From positions 186,001 to 250,000 of the forward strand of contig NZ_FNGC01000002.1 of NCBI RefSeq assembly GCF_900102785.1: 64,000 bases of DNA, read 5' to 3'. Shown one piece after another: positions 34,342 to 42,514 of the stretch. The position numbers and the translations under genes were made by a program. Position 1 is the first letter of the stretch. Every line of letters begins with the position of its first letter. The notes beneath the pieces are model-generated. The model worked only from the letters and a program-made list of their open reading frames with translations, searched no databases and was not told the origin of the DNA. Source of the DNA: Arthrobacter sp. ok362. GTDB taxonomy: Bacteria; Actinomycetota; Actinomycetes; Actinomycetales; Micrococcaceae.

Positions 34342-35478
34342 ATGAGCATCGAAGCAGCCCCCGGCACCCAGCATTCCACCTCGAACCTGCGCGTTAGCGA
34401 GTTCACCGCGCTCCCCACTCCGCAGGACCTCATGGCGGAACTGCCGTTGGAGGCCCGCCTGGCCGAGGTCGTCGGACGGGGCCGGGACGAGGTCCGGGCC
34501 ATCATGGACGGTGTGGACGACCGGCTTCTCGTCATTGTGGGCCCCTGCTCCATCCACGACCCCAAGGCCGGGCTGGAATACGCCCGCCGGCTGGTGAGCC
34601 AAGCGGAGAAGCACCGCGAAGACCTGCTGATCGTCATGCGCACGTACTTCGAAAAGCCGCGCACCACGGTGGGCTGGAAGGGCCTGATCAACGACCCCCG
34701 GCTGGACGGCAGCCACGACATCGCCGCGGGCCTACGCGCAGCCCGGGCGTTCCTGCGGCAGGTCACCGCCCTGGGTCTGCCCACCGCCACCGAGTTCCTT
34801 GAGCCCATCAGCCCCCAGTACGTCGCGGACCTGGTCGTCTGGGGCGCAATCGGTGCCCGCACCACGGAGAGCCAGATCCACCGCCAGTTGGCTTCTGGGC
34901 TGTCCATGCCGATCGGTTTCAAGAACGGGACCGACGGCGACCTCCAGGTGGCGCTGGATGCGTGCAGCGCCGCCGCTGCCGCCCAGGCGTTCCTCGGGAT
35001 CGACGACGACGGCAGGGCCGCTCTTGTGGCCACCGCCGGCAACCCGGACACCCACGTCATCCTCCGCGGCGGACGCAAGGGACCCAACTACTCCGCCGCA
35101 GACGTTGAAGCGGCCTCCGCCAAACTCGCCGCGAAGCAGTTGAACCCCCGCCTGATCGTCGACGCCAGCCACGCCAACAGCGGTAAGAACCACCACCGCC
35201 AGGCCGAGGTCGCCCTCGAAATTGGTGCCCAGCTGGAAGGTGGGGGAGCCGCGGCCGGGGCCATCGCCGGTGTCATGCTGGAGAGCTTCCTGGTGGGCGG
35301 GGCTCAAACCCTCGAGCTCAACGCCGCCGTCACAGCCGCAGGCAAAGACGGAGCCGCCGGCCGCGACGGGCTGGTCTACGGCCAGAGCGTCACGGATGCC
35401 TGCATGGACTGGGATGTAACGGCGTCGGTACTTGGCCAAATGGCCGCCTCGGCCCGTACACGCCGGACGCGCGGCTGA
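34342..35478 (+). CDS. aroG: 3-deoxy-7-phosphoheptulonate (DAHP) synthase, class I
   Basis: 378 residues, class I (AroFGH-type). It condenses phosphoenolpyruvate and erythrose 4-phosphate. Family motifs are present: LVIVGPCSIHDP near 62-73, the PEP/phosphate site MRTYFEKPRTTVGWKG near 99-114, FKNGTDGDLQVALDA near 193-207, and DASHANSGKNH near 274-284. Preceded by an aromatic leader peptide, so expression is probably tied to Trp/Tyr/Phe supply. AGGA is 7 bases before the ATG. Which paralogue symbol (aroF/G/H) applies cannot be told. Confidence 0.93.
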   Translation: MSIEAAPGTQHSTSNLRVSEFTALPTPQDLMAELPLEARLAEVVGRGRDEVRAIMDGVDDRLLVIVGPCSIHDPKAGLEYARRLVSQAEKHREDLLIVMRTYFEKPRTTVGWKGLINDPRLDGSHDIAAGLRAARAFLRQVTALGLPTATEFLEPISPQYVADLVVWGAIGARTTESQIHRQLASGLSMPIGFKNGTDGDLQVALDACSAAAAAQAFLGIDDDGRAALVATAGNPDTHVILRGGRKGPNYSAADVEAASAKLAAKQLNPRLIVDASHANSGKNHHRQAEVALEIGAQLEGGGAAAGAIAGVMLESFLVGGAQTLELNAAVTAAGKDGAAGRDGLVYGQSVTDACMDWDVTASVLGQMAASARTRRTRG

Positions 35479-35675
35479 GGGTTGAACAGGAAGCGCGGGC
35501 GGTGCGAGATTTTCGAAATTCCTGCGGAAATCGTGTGGGGATTCCTGAGAACTCTTTCACATTGGCACCATGAGCAACTAGTGTTGCTAACACATGGTTG
35601 TTTGATGGCTCAGCATCGGCACACCGCCATGTCACCAGGTGGGGCTGCCGTTCGCTTGAGCAAAGGAATAGGGAA

Positions 35676-35897
35676 ATGTCTACGGAGGCCAACTTCTCCA
35701 AGGCCCGCTTTTTGACCGTGGCCGAAGTCGCGGAACTTATGCGGGTATCAAAGATGACTGTTTACCGTCTTGTGCATTCGGGGGAGATGCCGGCCGTGCG
35801 GTTCGGCCGCTCTTACCGCGTGCCGGAAAACGCCGTCGAACAGTACCTCAAGGGTGCCGTCGTCGACCGGGGCGACGGCCACGCCGGAACTGGCTGA
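35676..35897 (+). CDS. small HTH protein, excisionase/BldC-like
   Basis: 73 residues with one MerR-like helix-turn-helix (LTVAEVAELMRVSKMTVYRL near 13-32, then HSGEMPAVRFGRSYRVPENA as wing). Such single-domain proteins include phage excisionases and the developmental regulator BldC. No integrase or att-like repeat is near, so a chromosomal regulator is more likely. AGGAATAGGGA lies just upstream of ATG 35676. Confidence 0.88.
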   Translation: MSTEANFSKARFLTVAEVAELMRVSKMTVYRLVHSGEMPAVRFGRSYRVPENAVEQYLKGAVVDRGDGHAGTG

Positions 35898-36101
35898 ACA
35901 GCTGGCGGCAACATTCACAGCGTGAATTGACCGCTTTGGGCCCCGCACGGGGCCCGCGGTCGTGGGTGCCTCGCAGAGGCGGTACCCTGTTAAGGAACGT
36001 TTTACGTCATTGTAAGAACCTGTCAGTTGCTTCAGTCTGCTGCTTAGCCCGCGGACCCTTCCCAACAGGCAGGTACTGCATCTAGCCGGTAAGGAACTTT
36101 C

Positions 36102-36200
36102 GTGGGTTCAGTTATTAAGAAGCGTCGCAAGCGTATGGCCAAGAAGAAGCACCGCAAGCTGCTTCGCAAGACGCGCCACCAGCGTCGCAATAAGAAGTAG
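36102..36200 (+). CDS. bS22-type mini ribosomal protein (AURKAIP1/COX24 family)
   Basis: A 32-residue, extremely basic ORF starting GSVIKKRRKRMAKKKHRK after GTG and ending RHQRRNKK. It matches the AURKAIP1/COX24 domain proteins of Actinobacteria, identified in mycobacterial ribosomes as bS22 near the decoding centre. AAGGAAC is 5 nt before the GTG, and a U-tailed terminator follows. It is usually missed by length cut-offs. Confidence 0.88.
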   Translation: MGSVIKKRRKRMAKKKHRKLLRKTRHQRRNKK

Positions 36201-36221
36201 CAATACTTCGAAATGCATGAA

Positions 36222-36254
36222 ATGCCCGTTGCCTTCCAGGCGGCGGGCATTTTT
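36222..36254 (+). terminator. intrinsic terminator of the bS22 gene
   Basis: ATGCCCG (36222-36228) pairs with CGGGCAT (36244-36250), extended inward by TTGCC/GGCGG with wobbles, and is followed by TTTTT (36250-36254). A rare classical U-tailed terminator in this window. Confidence 0.82.
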
Positions 36255-36331
36255 CTTGCGCCGTCCCGGTCGGAAGATTTCGCGCCGGATCCGCGACGCG
36301 TTCCGAACCGGCACGGGAAAGCTGCGGGGGC

Positions 36332-37150
36332 CTAGCGGCTGGGTCCGCGGAAACGGGAGAAGCCCCGCCACAGGCCGTAGATGGCCCCGCCGACCGTCGC
36401 GGCCTTGAATCCCAGTGTGGCGGCGCGCCGGCCGGCACGGAAGTCGTAGACCGGCCAGTTGTGTTCGCGGGCGTAACGGCGCAGCTTGGAGTCGGGATTG
36501 ATGGCAACGGGGTGCCCCACCATGCTCAGCAGCGGGATGTCGTTGTGGGAATCGCTGTAGGCCCAGCAGCGGCTGAGGTCCAGCCCCTGGTCCTCGGCAA
36601 TTTTCTGGACTGCGACGGCCTTGGCCGGGCCATGGAGGATTTCGCCCACAAGCCGCCCCGTGTACGAGCCGTCCAGGATCTCGCCCACCGTGCCCAGCGC
36701 CCCGGTCAGGCCCAGCCGGGCGGCAATGACCGTGGCTACCTCGATCGGCGTCGCTGTGACGAGCCATACTTTGCGCCCGACCCGGAGGTGCTGCTCCGCC
36801 AGGGCCTTGGCTCCCGGCCAGATCCGCGACTCAATCATCTCGTCATAGACTTCTTCGCCCAGGGCTTCGATGTCCTTCGCCGTGATGCCGGCGGCCAGTG
36901 TCAGGGCGGAGTCACGGACGGCATGGACATCGTCGATGTTTTCGCCGCGCAGTATGAACATGAGCTGCTTCCAGGCGAAACCGGCAGCCTGCCTCAGGGT
37001 GAACGCGCCGCGCTGGTGCAGCTTGCGTGCCACGTGGAAAAGGCTTGCGCCCTTCATGAGGGTGTTGTCGACGTCGAAGAAAGCGGCTTCGCCGTGCTGC
37101 GTCGATGCAGCAGGCTCGCTGGCCACAGCGACGTATTTCTCCTCGGGCAT
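36332..37150 (-). CDS. HAD-IB family phosphatase (SerB-like)
   Basis: 272 residues. Motif I is AAFFDVDNTLMKG (nucleophile Asp near 26), with a helical cap (about 40-125), motif II in VWLVTATPIEVA (Thr), and motif III/IV in YSDSHNDIPLLSMVG (Asp pair). The HAD-IB subfamily includes phosphoserine and phospholipid-related phosphatases; the substrate is not evident. A short C-terminal hydrophobic stretch could touch the membrane. TAGACT lies 6 nt before the ATG, indicating a leaderless mRNA. Confidence 0.88.
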   Translation of the reverse strand: MPEEKYVAVASEPAASTQHGEAAFFDVDNTLMKGASLFHVARKLHQRGAFTLRQAAGFAWKQLMFILRGENIDDVHAVRDSALTLAAGITAKDIEALGEEVYDEMIESRIWPGAKALAEQHLRVGRKVWLVTATPIEVATVIAARLGLTGALGTVGEILDGSYTGRLVGEILHGPAKAVAVQKIAEDQGLDLSRCWAYSDSHNDIPLLSMVGHPVAINPDSKLRRYAREHNWPVYDFRAGRRAATLGFKAATVGGAIYGLWRGFSRFRGPSR

Positions 37151-37156
37151 GCCACG

Positions 37157-37162
37157 AGTCTA
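37157..37162 (-). promoter_or_regulatory. leaderless -10 box of the HAD gene
   Basis: TAGACT on the minus strand, 6 nt before ATG 37150. Confidence 0.6.
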
Positions 37163-37270
37163 GTCAATGACCGGCCCCGGACCTGCCGCAGGGTGCGCGA
37201 CGCGGCGGCAGAACTGCGGTGCGGCCCTCCCGCACGGTGCCGCGCGTCGACGCCGAAGCGGCCACCGGGC

Positions 37271-37276
37271 TACGGT
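37271..37276 (+). promoter_or_regulatory. leaderless -10 box of the glutaredoxin-like gene
   Basis: TACGGT followed by 6 nt and ATG 37283. Confidence 0.55.
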
Positions 37277-37282
37277 GGATGC

Positions 37283-37555
37283 ATGGCCACACCCCCGCCC
37301 GTCCCCGATGTCGTTCTGATCACCAAAGCTGACTGTCACCTGTGCGCGGAGGCGCGCGCCGCCGTCGCCCGTGTCACCGCTGCGCTCGGAATCGATTGGT
37401 CGGAGAAATCGGTGGACGACGACGCAGGGCTGCGTGAGCGCTTTGCCGAGGAGATCCCGGTGGTGTTGGTCAACGGGGTCCAGCGGGATTTCTGGAAGAT
37501 CGACGAGGCCCGCCTGACCCGGACCCTGCAACGGGTCCTCGGCCAGCCGTCCTGA
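37283..37555 (+). CDS. glutaredoxin-like thioredoxin-fold protein (DUF836 type)
   Basis: 90 residues, thioredoxin fold: VVLITKADCHLCAEARAAV (9-27) with a CHLC redox motif and the cis-Pro in EEIPVVLVNG. The Leu-Cys end of CxxC is typical of the small actinobacterial glutaredoxin-like family rather than of true glutaredoxins. It sits 75 bp ahead of rex, which suits a redox role, but its partner is unknown. The frame is open far upstream through antisense of the HAD gene. Confidence 0.85.
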   Translation: MATPPPVPDVVLITKADCHLCAEARAAVARVTAALGIDWSEKSVDDDAGLRERFAEEIPVVLVNGVQRDFWKIDEARLTRTLQRVLGQPS

Positions 37556-37567
37556 CGGCGGGGTGCT

Positions 37568-37597
37568 TTGTTGCGTGATGCGCGGGGGCTCTAGAGT
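37568..37597 (+). promoter_or_regulatory. promoter of rex
   Basis: TTGTTG (37568-37573), 18-bp spacer, TAGAGT (37592-37597). Start would be near 37604, leaving a short leader. Confidence 0.5.
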
Positions 37598-37629
37598 GGG
37601 AAGCACAACGCGACGCAATGGAGCAGATA

Positions 37630-38325
37630 GTGACTTCGCTGGATTCATCCCCCGGGGCTGTCCCCGGGGGAGCCGGGACTGCCGCCAAACAGATTCCACC
37701 CGCGGCCGTGGCCCGGCTGACCATCTATCTGCGCGCCCTGACCACACTGTTGGCTGACGGGGTTGACCGGGTCTCGTCCGAGTCGCTGGCGGAGGCCTCC
37801 GGAGTTAGTTCCTCGACGCTGCGCAAGGACCTCTCCTATGTCGGCTCCTATGGAACCCGGGGTGTTGGTTACGAGGTCCAGTACCTTAACCGCAATATCG
37901 CGGCTGCGCTCGGGCTGACGCATGACTGGAAAGTCGCGATCGTCGGTGCGGGCAACCTGGGCAAGGCTCTGGCCCGGTACGGCGGATTCGAGTCGCGGGG
38001 CTTTGACATTGTGGCAATTTTCGACGCCGACCAGATGGTGGTGGGTAGCGAGGTCGGCTGGCTGCGGGTCAGCGACGCTGCTGACCTTGAGCCGGTACTG
38101 CAACGGACGGGTGCCAACATGGTGGTCCTCGCCTTGCCCGCCGCGGTGGCCCAGGACGTCTGCGACCGGGTCATTGCCGCCGGCGTGCGGAGCATCCTCA
38201 GCTTCGCACCGGTAATGCTGCAGGTCCCCCCGGGGGTCAATCTCCGCAAGGTCGACATGGCAACGGAACTGCAGATTCTGGCCTACCACGCACAAAGGGC
38301 GCAGGACCCGGAAGACGCCGACTAG
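37630..38325 (+). CDS. rex: redox-sensing transcriptional repressor Rex
   Basis: About 231 residues: an N-terminal winged helix (RLTIYLRALTTLLADG, SSSTLRKDLSYVGSYGTRGVGY) and a Rossmann domain with VGAGNLGKALARY near 103-115 that senses NADH/NAD+. Rex represses respiratory and fermentative genes until NADH rises. I prefer GTG 37630, which has GGAG seven bases upstream; ATG 37618 in the same frame lacks a ribosome site. No Rex operator was recognised upstream. Confidence 0.92.
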   Translation: MTSLDSSPGAVPGGAGTAAKQIPPAAVARLTIYLRALTTLLADGVDRVSSESLAEASGVSSSTLRKDLSYVGSYGTRGVGYEVQYLNRNIAAALGLTHDWKVAIVGAGNLGKALARYGGFESRGFDIVAIFDADQMVVGSEVGWLRVSDAADLEPVLQRTGANMVVLALPAAVAQDVCDRVIAAGVRSILSFAPVMLQVPPGVNLRKVDMATELQILAYHAQRAQDPEDAD

Positions 38326-38403
38326 ATCGGCCAACCCTCCGGCTCCCGCGCCCGCTGAACCGTTTTCTGCTGGTGGTTCTTGGCTGGGTGGTTCTTGTCG
38401 AAG

Positions 38404-39240
38404 TTACTTCCCGAAGGGGGCTCCGGGCTGTCCGTAGGGGTTGGCAAGGGACTGCCGCTTCCGGAAATACGGCGAGGCCGCGGGCAGGTAGAGCAGCACG
38501 ATGGCCGCAATGCCCACCAGCGCCGCCAGCGTGGCGAGGCTGAGCGGGATGATGTTGAAGATCGACAAGGCGGCGAATACGGTTCCCAGAATACGAGCCC
38601 AGTTCTTGCCCTTGCGGACATTGAATGCGACCAGGGCGTATAGCCCGGCGCTGATCAAGGCGAACACCACGATGGTGCCGATCAGGACACCCTTGATGGA
38701 TTCGAAATCGACCTTCGTGCCGCTCGTTGCCATCTGCTGCTCGAACATGTCACGGACGGCAGGGGTGTCCAGGGATCCCAGTGAAATCAGCATCGAGATG
38801 ACCCACAGGGCTCCGGCTGCGATGATCAGCCAGAACGACGTATTGACCAACTGGGGAACCGGGCCCGGAGCCTGCGGCTGTTCGGACGGGTACTGGGCGT
38901 AGGGGGACTGGCCGTACTGCGGGGCGTTTTGGCCGTAGGCCGGCGGTGTCTGCTGGCCGTACTGCGGCGCGTTTTGGCCGTAGGCCGGCGGTGTCTGCTG
39001 GCCGTACTGCGGCGCGTTTTGGCCGTAGGCCGGCGGTGTCTGCTGGCCGTACTGCGGCGCGTTTTGGCCGTAGGCCGGCGGTGTCTGCTGGCCGTACTGC
39101 GGCGCGTTTTGGCCATAGGCGGGCGGGGTCTGCTGGCCGTACTGCGGGGTCTGCGGGGCGTTCTGGTCGTAGCCCGGAGTGGACTCCCGGCCCGGCTCGG
39201 AGCCGTTGGGCGGTGGGGGCTGGACTGGCGAGTTGCTCAT
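38404..39240 (-). CDS. repeat-rich membrane protein with four membrane segments
   Basis: 278 residues. The first 120 are a Pro/Gln/Tyr-rich cytoplasmic-type region with five units of NAPQYGQQTPPAYGQ; the rest has about four membrane helices (TSFWLIIAAGALWVISML, IGTIVVFALISAGLYALVAF, ILGTVFAALSIFNIIPLSL, LAALVGIAAIVLLYLPA). The tail returns to NPYGQPGAPFGK. The layout matches actinobacterial DUF4064-like proteins. Similar in plan to the gene at 39480. AAGGACC gives a ribosome site. Function unknown. Confidence 0.78.
   Translation of the reverse strand: MSNSPVQPPPPNGSEPGRESTPGYDQNAPQTPQYGQQTPPAYGQNAPQYGQQTPPAYGQNAPQYGQQTPPAYGQNAPQYGQQTPPAYGQNAPQYGQQTPPAYGQNAPQYGQSPYAQYPSEQPQAPGPVPQLVNTSFWLIIAAGALWVISMLISLGSLDTPAVRDMFEQQMATSGTKVDFESIKGVLIGTIVVFALISAGLYALVAFNVRKGKNWARILGTVFAALSIFNIIPLSLATLAALVGIAAIVLLYLPAASPYFRKRQSLANPYGQPGAPFGK
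38924..39148. repeat. five 45-bp tandem repeats coding 15-residue Tyr/Pro/Gln units
   Basis: Units of 45 bp at 38924-38968, 38969-39013, 39014-39058, 39059-39103 and a diverged fifth at 39104-39148. The first four are almost identical at DNA level, suggesting recent expansion or homogenisation. Confidence 0.92.
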
Positions 39241-39479
39241 GTAGCGGTCCTTTGCGTGTCGATCACTGAATCGTCCAACGGGACCAGAGATCCTCCCCTG
39301 CCCCCAGCATGGTTTAGCTCAACCGTACCGCGGCCCGGCCGCCCTGTGGATCATTCCGGAGAGGTATTCTCAACCCTCATTCGAAGGCCGGCACGGCCGC
39401 GGCGGGGAAGCGGCTGGAATGGCGGCGGGGATGCACTGCCGCCGCAACGATCCGGCGGGTTCCCGGTGGGTCTGCAGGC

Positions 39480-40238
39480 CTAGATCCGGCCCCGGTTGGC
39501 GACAAACCAGGCCTGGGCGTTCGGTAGCCACATGAGTACGGTCGCCACCAGGCTGATGATGAAGCCCGGCAGGTTTCCGCCCGCCCGGCCGTCGGCGACG
39601 CCCGCACTGATGAGGGCCAGCACCAAAGAGATGCCGACAAGAATGGTGAGGGCGAAGCGGGCCCACTCCCGGCCTTCCTTCATTTTCATGGCCAGGATGA
39701 TCTGAGCGGTGGCCAGTGCAAGAGCCACGATTACAAGGAGCAGCACCAGGAGCCCGATTGCCGGCGCGAAGGCGATCAGGACGAAAGACCCGAACAACCC
39801 GATGACTCCGCCCAGGAGTCCCAGGAGTCCGCCGATAAGCCAGATCCAGTACGAGACCTTCAGCACGGTGGGCATCGCAGCGACCCTGAACATTCCGGAG
39901 AGGCCGCCTATAGGCAGGGCATCGCTGACGTTCCTGGGACGGTCGGTGGGCATCTCGAAGCGGAATCCGCCCGTGGACGCCGGCTGGCCCTGGTACCCGG
40001 GCGGCGGTGCCTGATACCCCGGTGGGGGAGTTTGATAGCCGGGCGGCGGTGCCTGATACCCCGGTGGGGGAGCTTGATAGCCGGGCTCACCTTGGTACCC
40101 CGGCTGCGGCGGTGGCTGGTAGCCGGGAGTGGACGACGGGTTGACCGGGGGTTGCTGTGGGCCGGCTGGCGGGACGTTCCCCGACGCCGGAGGCTGGGCG
40201 CCCGGCTGCTGTGGCGGTACATCACTCGGGTTGCTCAT
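39480..40238 (-). CDS. Pro/Tyr-rich membrane protein with four membrane segments
   Basis: 252 residues. An N-terminal GYQAPPP-type repeat region (about 40-85) is followed by a linker and about four membrane helices (VSYWIWLIGGLLGLLGGVIG, LVLLLVIVALALATAQIILA, FALTILVGISLVLALISA, GFIISLVATVLMWLP). Same plan as the neighbour downstream (38404-39240), so they may interact or be distant duplicates. ATG 40238 is preceded by TACAGT 7 nt upstream. Function unknown. Confidence 0.75.
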   Translation of the reverse strand: MSNPSDVPPQQPGAQPPASGNVPPAGPQQPPVNPSSTPGYQPPPQPGYQGEPGYQAPPPGYQAPPPGYQTPPPGYQAPPPGYQGQPASTGGFRFEMPTDRPRNVSDALPIGGLSGMFRVAAMPTVLKVSYWIWLIGGLLGLLGGVIGLFGSFVLIAFAPAIGLLVLLLVIVALALATAQIILAMKMKEGREWARFALTILVGISLVLALISAGVADGRAGGNLPGFIISLVATVLMWLPNAQAWFVANRGRI

Positions 40239-40245
40239 GGCTCTC

Positions 40246-40251
40246 ACTGTA
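40246..40251 (-). promoter_or_regulatory. leaderless -10 box of gene 39480-40238
   Basis: TACAGT on the minus strand, 7 nt before ATG 40238. Confidence 0.5.
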
Positions 40252-40342
40252 GACCGCCGTATCCCTGTTATCTAGGGAATCCACAGGCCCGCGGCGGCGC
40301 CGTTCGCACCGCCTGTCCCGGCAACAGGAGCGGCGCAAACAA

Positions 40343-40381
40343 CAGCGCCCTGCTTCATCGCGAAGATGAAGCAGGGCGCTG
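40343..40381 (-). terminator. terminator after yceI
   Basis: Arms 40343-40359 and 40365-40381 form a perfect 17-bp stem with loop GCGAA, 70 bp past the yceI stop on the minus strand. Confidence 0.75.
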
Positions 40382-40451
40382 AAACCGGCGGACCGGCGTC
40401 GGCCGCCGGGACCGGACGAAATGACCGGACCCGGACTGCACCGAATACTGG

Positions 40452-41000
40452 TTACGCTGCGGGAGCGATGAAAGCCAGTTCCAGGTTGATGGCAACCTTG
40501 TCGCTGACCAGCACGCCGCCGGCGTCGAGGACCGCGTTCCAGGTCAGGCCGAAGTCCTTGCGGCTGATGGTGGTTTCGGCGCTGAGGCCAGCGCGGGTGT
40601 TGCCGAACGGATCGACGGCCACGCCGTTGAACTCGGTCTCGAGGGCCACGGGGCGGGTGACGCCCTTGATGGTGAGGTCGCCCTGGAGTTCGTAGGCGTC
40701 GCCCTTGGGGACGATGGTGTTGGAGACAAAGGAGATCTCCGGGAACTTCTCGACATCGAAGAAGTCTTCGCCGCGGACGTGGCCGTCGCGGTTGGCGTCG
40801 CCGGAGTCGAAACTTGCGGTCTTGATCGAGGCATTGACCTTGGAGTCGGTGACGTTCTCGGCGAGGTCCAGGGTGGCTGCGGCGTCGGTGAACTGGCCGC
40901 GGACCTTGCTGATGCCGGCGTGGCGAACGGTGAAACCGATCTCGCTGTGTGACGGGTCGAGGGTCCAGGTGCCGGTGGTGACGTTTGCGGGAAGTGCCAT
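40452..41000 (-). CDS. YceI-family lipocalin-like protein
   Basis: 182 residues, whole YceI domain: WTLDPSHSEIGFTVRH at residues 12-27, GDANRDGHVRGEDFFDVEKFPEISF, then ELQGDLTIKGVTRPVALE. YceI proteins bind polyisoprenoids such as quinones. No signal peptide is visible, so it is probably cytoplasmic or membrane-surface. AAGGAGCATCACC precedes the ATG. An operator-like dyad lies in its upstream region, pointing to redox control. Confidence 0.93.
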   Translation of the reverse strand: MALPANVTTGTWTLDPSHSEIGFTVRHAGISKVRGQFTDAAATLDLAENVTDSKVNASIKTASFDSGDANRDGHVRGEDFFDVEKFPEISFVSNTIVPKGDAYELQGDLTIKGVTRPVALETEFNGVAVDPFGNTRAGLSAETTISRKDFGLTWNAVLDAGGVLVSDKVAINLELAFIAPAA

Positions 41001-41063
41001 GGTGATGCTCCTTGAGTCGGGTTGGTACTGCGGTGGTTCGTCTGATCGTTAGTCGAAGCCTCA

Positions 41064-41099
41064 TTGGTTGAATCCTCAACTAACTGCTCACCCAGTATA
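41064..41099 (-). promoter_or_regulatory. yceI promoter with RosR/MarR-like dyad
   Basis: On the minus strand a -10 TATACT (41094-41099) is followed 10 bp later by the dyad TTAGTTGA-GGAT-TCAACCAA (41064-41083), in the early transcribed region. It resembles the TTGTTGA-N4-TCAACAA site of the thiol-sensing MarR regulator RosR of Corynebacterium, quoted from memory. Confidence 0.6.
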
Positions 41100-41212
41100 A
41101 ACATGCATTTGCATCTTTTATTCCAACTCCGGGGAACATTTTTCCAAACTCATCAGTTCTACTTCCTGTAGAAGATTTCAGATCGACCGGCATCTTTGAG
41201 AAACTGGTAGAC

Positions 41213-41878
41213 ATGCCCCAAGCCACTGTTCATTTGCTCCGCCACGGCGAGGTCCACAATCCCGATGGTGTCCTGTACGGCAGGCTGCCGGAATTCCACC
41301 TCTCCGAACTCGGCCGGGAGATGGCCCGCGCGCTGGCCGAACACTTGAGGGAGCGTTCCGAACAAGGGGCCCGGATCGTCCATCTCGCCGCGTCCCCGCT
41401 GACCCGTGCGCAGGAGACGGCACAGCCGATTGCCGATGCCCTGGGCCTCGAGATTGCCACCGAAGCCCGCATCATCGAAGCCGAGAACTATTTTCAGGGC
41501 CTCCACGTCTCCAAGGCGGAGCTGCTCCGGCCCAAGCACTGGGCCCGGCTGTACAACCCGTTCCGGCCATCCTGGGGTGAGCCATACAAGGAGCAGGCTG
41601 CGCGGGTCATCGCGGCCGCCCAGGACGCGCGCGTCCGGGCCGTCGAGCTGGGCGGCAACGGGGCCGAAGCCATCCTTGTCAGCCACCAGCTGCCCATTTG
41701 GGCGACGCGGCTCAGCGCCGAAGGCCGGCCGTTGTGGCACGACCCGCGCAAGCGCGAATGCACGTTGACGTCCCTCACGTCCCTGGTGTTCGACGACGCC
41801 GGCGCTCTGGTGCGCGTCGACTACAGCGAGCCCGCTGCCGCCCTCCTGCCCGGTGCCGCCAGCACCCCGGGAGCCTGA
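41213..41878 (+). CDS. histidine phosphatase family protein
   Basis: 221 residues of the phosphoglycerate-mutase-like superfamily: VHLLRHGEVHNPD near residues 6-18 carries the phospho-acceptor His11, and SHQLPIWATRL near 157-167 the second catalytic His. Substrate unknown. It lies 2 bp before the TlpA-like gene at the head of the cytochrome c maturation operon, a conserved position in Actinobacteria, though no functional link is established. Confidence 0.9.
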   Translation: MPQATVHLLRHGEVHNPDGVLYGRLPEFHLSELGREMARALAEHLRERSEQGARIVHLAASPLTRAQETAQPIADALGLEIATEARIIEAENYFQGLHVSKAELLRPKHWARLYNPFRPSWGEPYKEQAARVIAAAQDARVRAVELGGNGAEAILVSHQLPIWATRLSAEGRPLWHDPRKRECTLTSLTSLVFDDAGALVRVDYSEPAAALLPGAASTPGA

Positions 41879-41880
41879 CC

Positions 41881-42501
41881 ATGGCCGCGAACCGCCTTGA
41901 AGGGACTCCGCTGTCCCGCCGCAGCGTACTGACTGCCGGCGGCGCCGCGCTGGCCGCAGTGTTCGGGCTGTCCGGCTGCGCCCAGGACGATGCCCTCGCC
42001 AAGCAGGCCAAGGCCGGGGACAACAAGAATTACGTGGCCGGAGACGGGTCCGTGACCGAGTTCGCCGTCGCTGACCGCAAGAGTCCCGTGGCGCTGAAGG
42101 GGACGCTGTTCGACGGCACCGCCGTCACGTCGGCGGACTTCCCCGGCAAGGTCACCGTGCTGAACTTCTGGTTCGCCGCCTGCGCCCCCTGCCGGGTCGA
42201 GGCGCCGTCCCTCGAGGCGCTGCACCAGGAATTCAAGCCCAAGGGCGTGCAGTTCTTCGGCGTAAACCTGCGCGACGAGAAAGCCACGGCCGACGCGTTC
42301 GACAAGACCTTCAACCTGACGTACCCGAGCTTCAATGACAAGGACGGGGCGGTGCTGCTGGCTGTCTCCGGACTCGTGCCGCCCGGCGCCGTGCCCACCA
42401 CCCTCGTGCTGGACAAGCAAGGCCGCGTCGCCTCCCGGGTCCTGGGCGAAATCCAGCAGGGCACCCTGAAGGCCCTCATCGCCGCCGCCGTGGCCGAGTA
42501 G
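41881..42501 (+). CDS. TlpA/ResA-like lipoprotein thiol:disulfide oxidoreductase
   Basis: 206 residues. RRSVLTAGGAALAAVFGLSG followed by Cys is a signal with both twin-Arg and lipobox features. The thioredoxin domain has NFWFAACAPCRVEAPSL (CAPC active site near 101-104) and cis-Pro in GAVPTTLVLD. It would keep apocytochrome c haem-binding cysteines reduced outside the membrane, with electrons from CcdA, next in the operon. Confidence 0.92.
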   Translation: MAANRLEGTPLSRRSVLTAGGAALAAVFGLSGCAQDDALAKQAKAGDNKNYVAGDGSVTEFAVADRKSPVALKGTLFDGTAVTSADFPGKVTVLNFWFAACAPCRVEAPSLEALHQEFKPKGVQFFGVNLRDEKATADAFDKTFNLTYPSFNDKDGAVLLAVSGLVPPGAVPTTLVLDKQGRVASRVLGEIQQGTLKALIAAAVAE

Positions 42502-42514
42502 CGCGGTCCCTGCC

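Noticed and set aside
35676..35897. Excisionase as evidence of an integrated element
   Set aside because: No integrase, att-like direct repeats or other phage genes nearby, and neighbours are housekeeping genes; a BldC-like chromosomal regulator is simpler.
38924..39148. CRISPR-like array
   Set aside because: The 45-bp units are directly adjacent, have no spacers and lie in frame inside a protein-coding gene.
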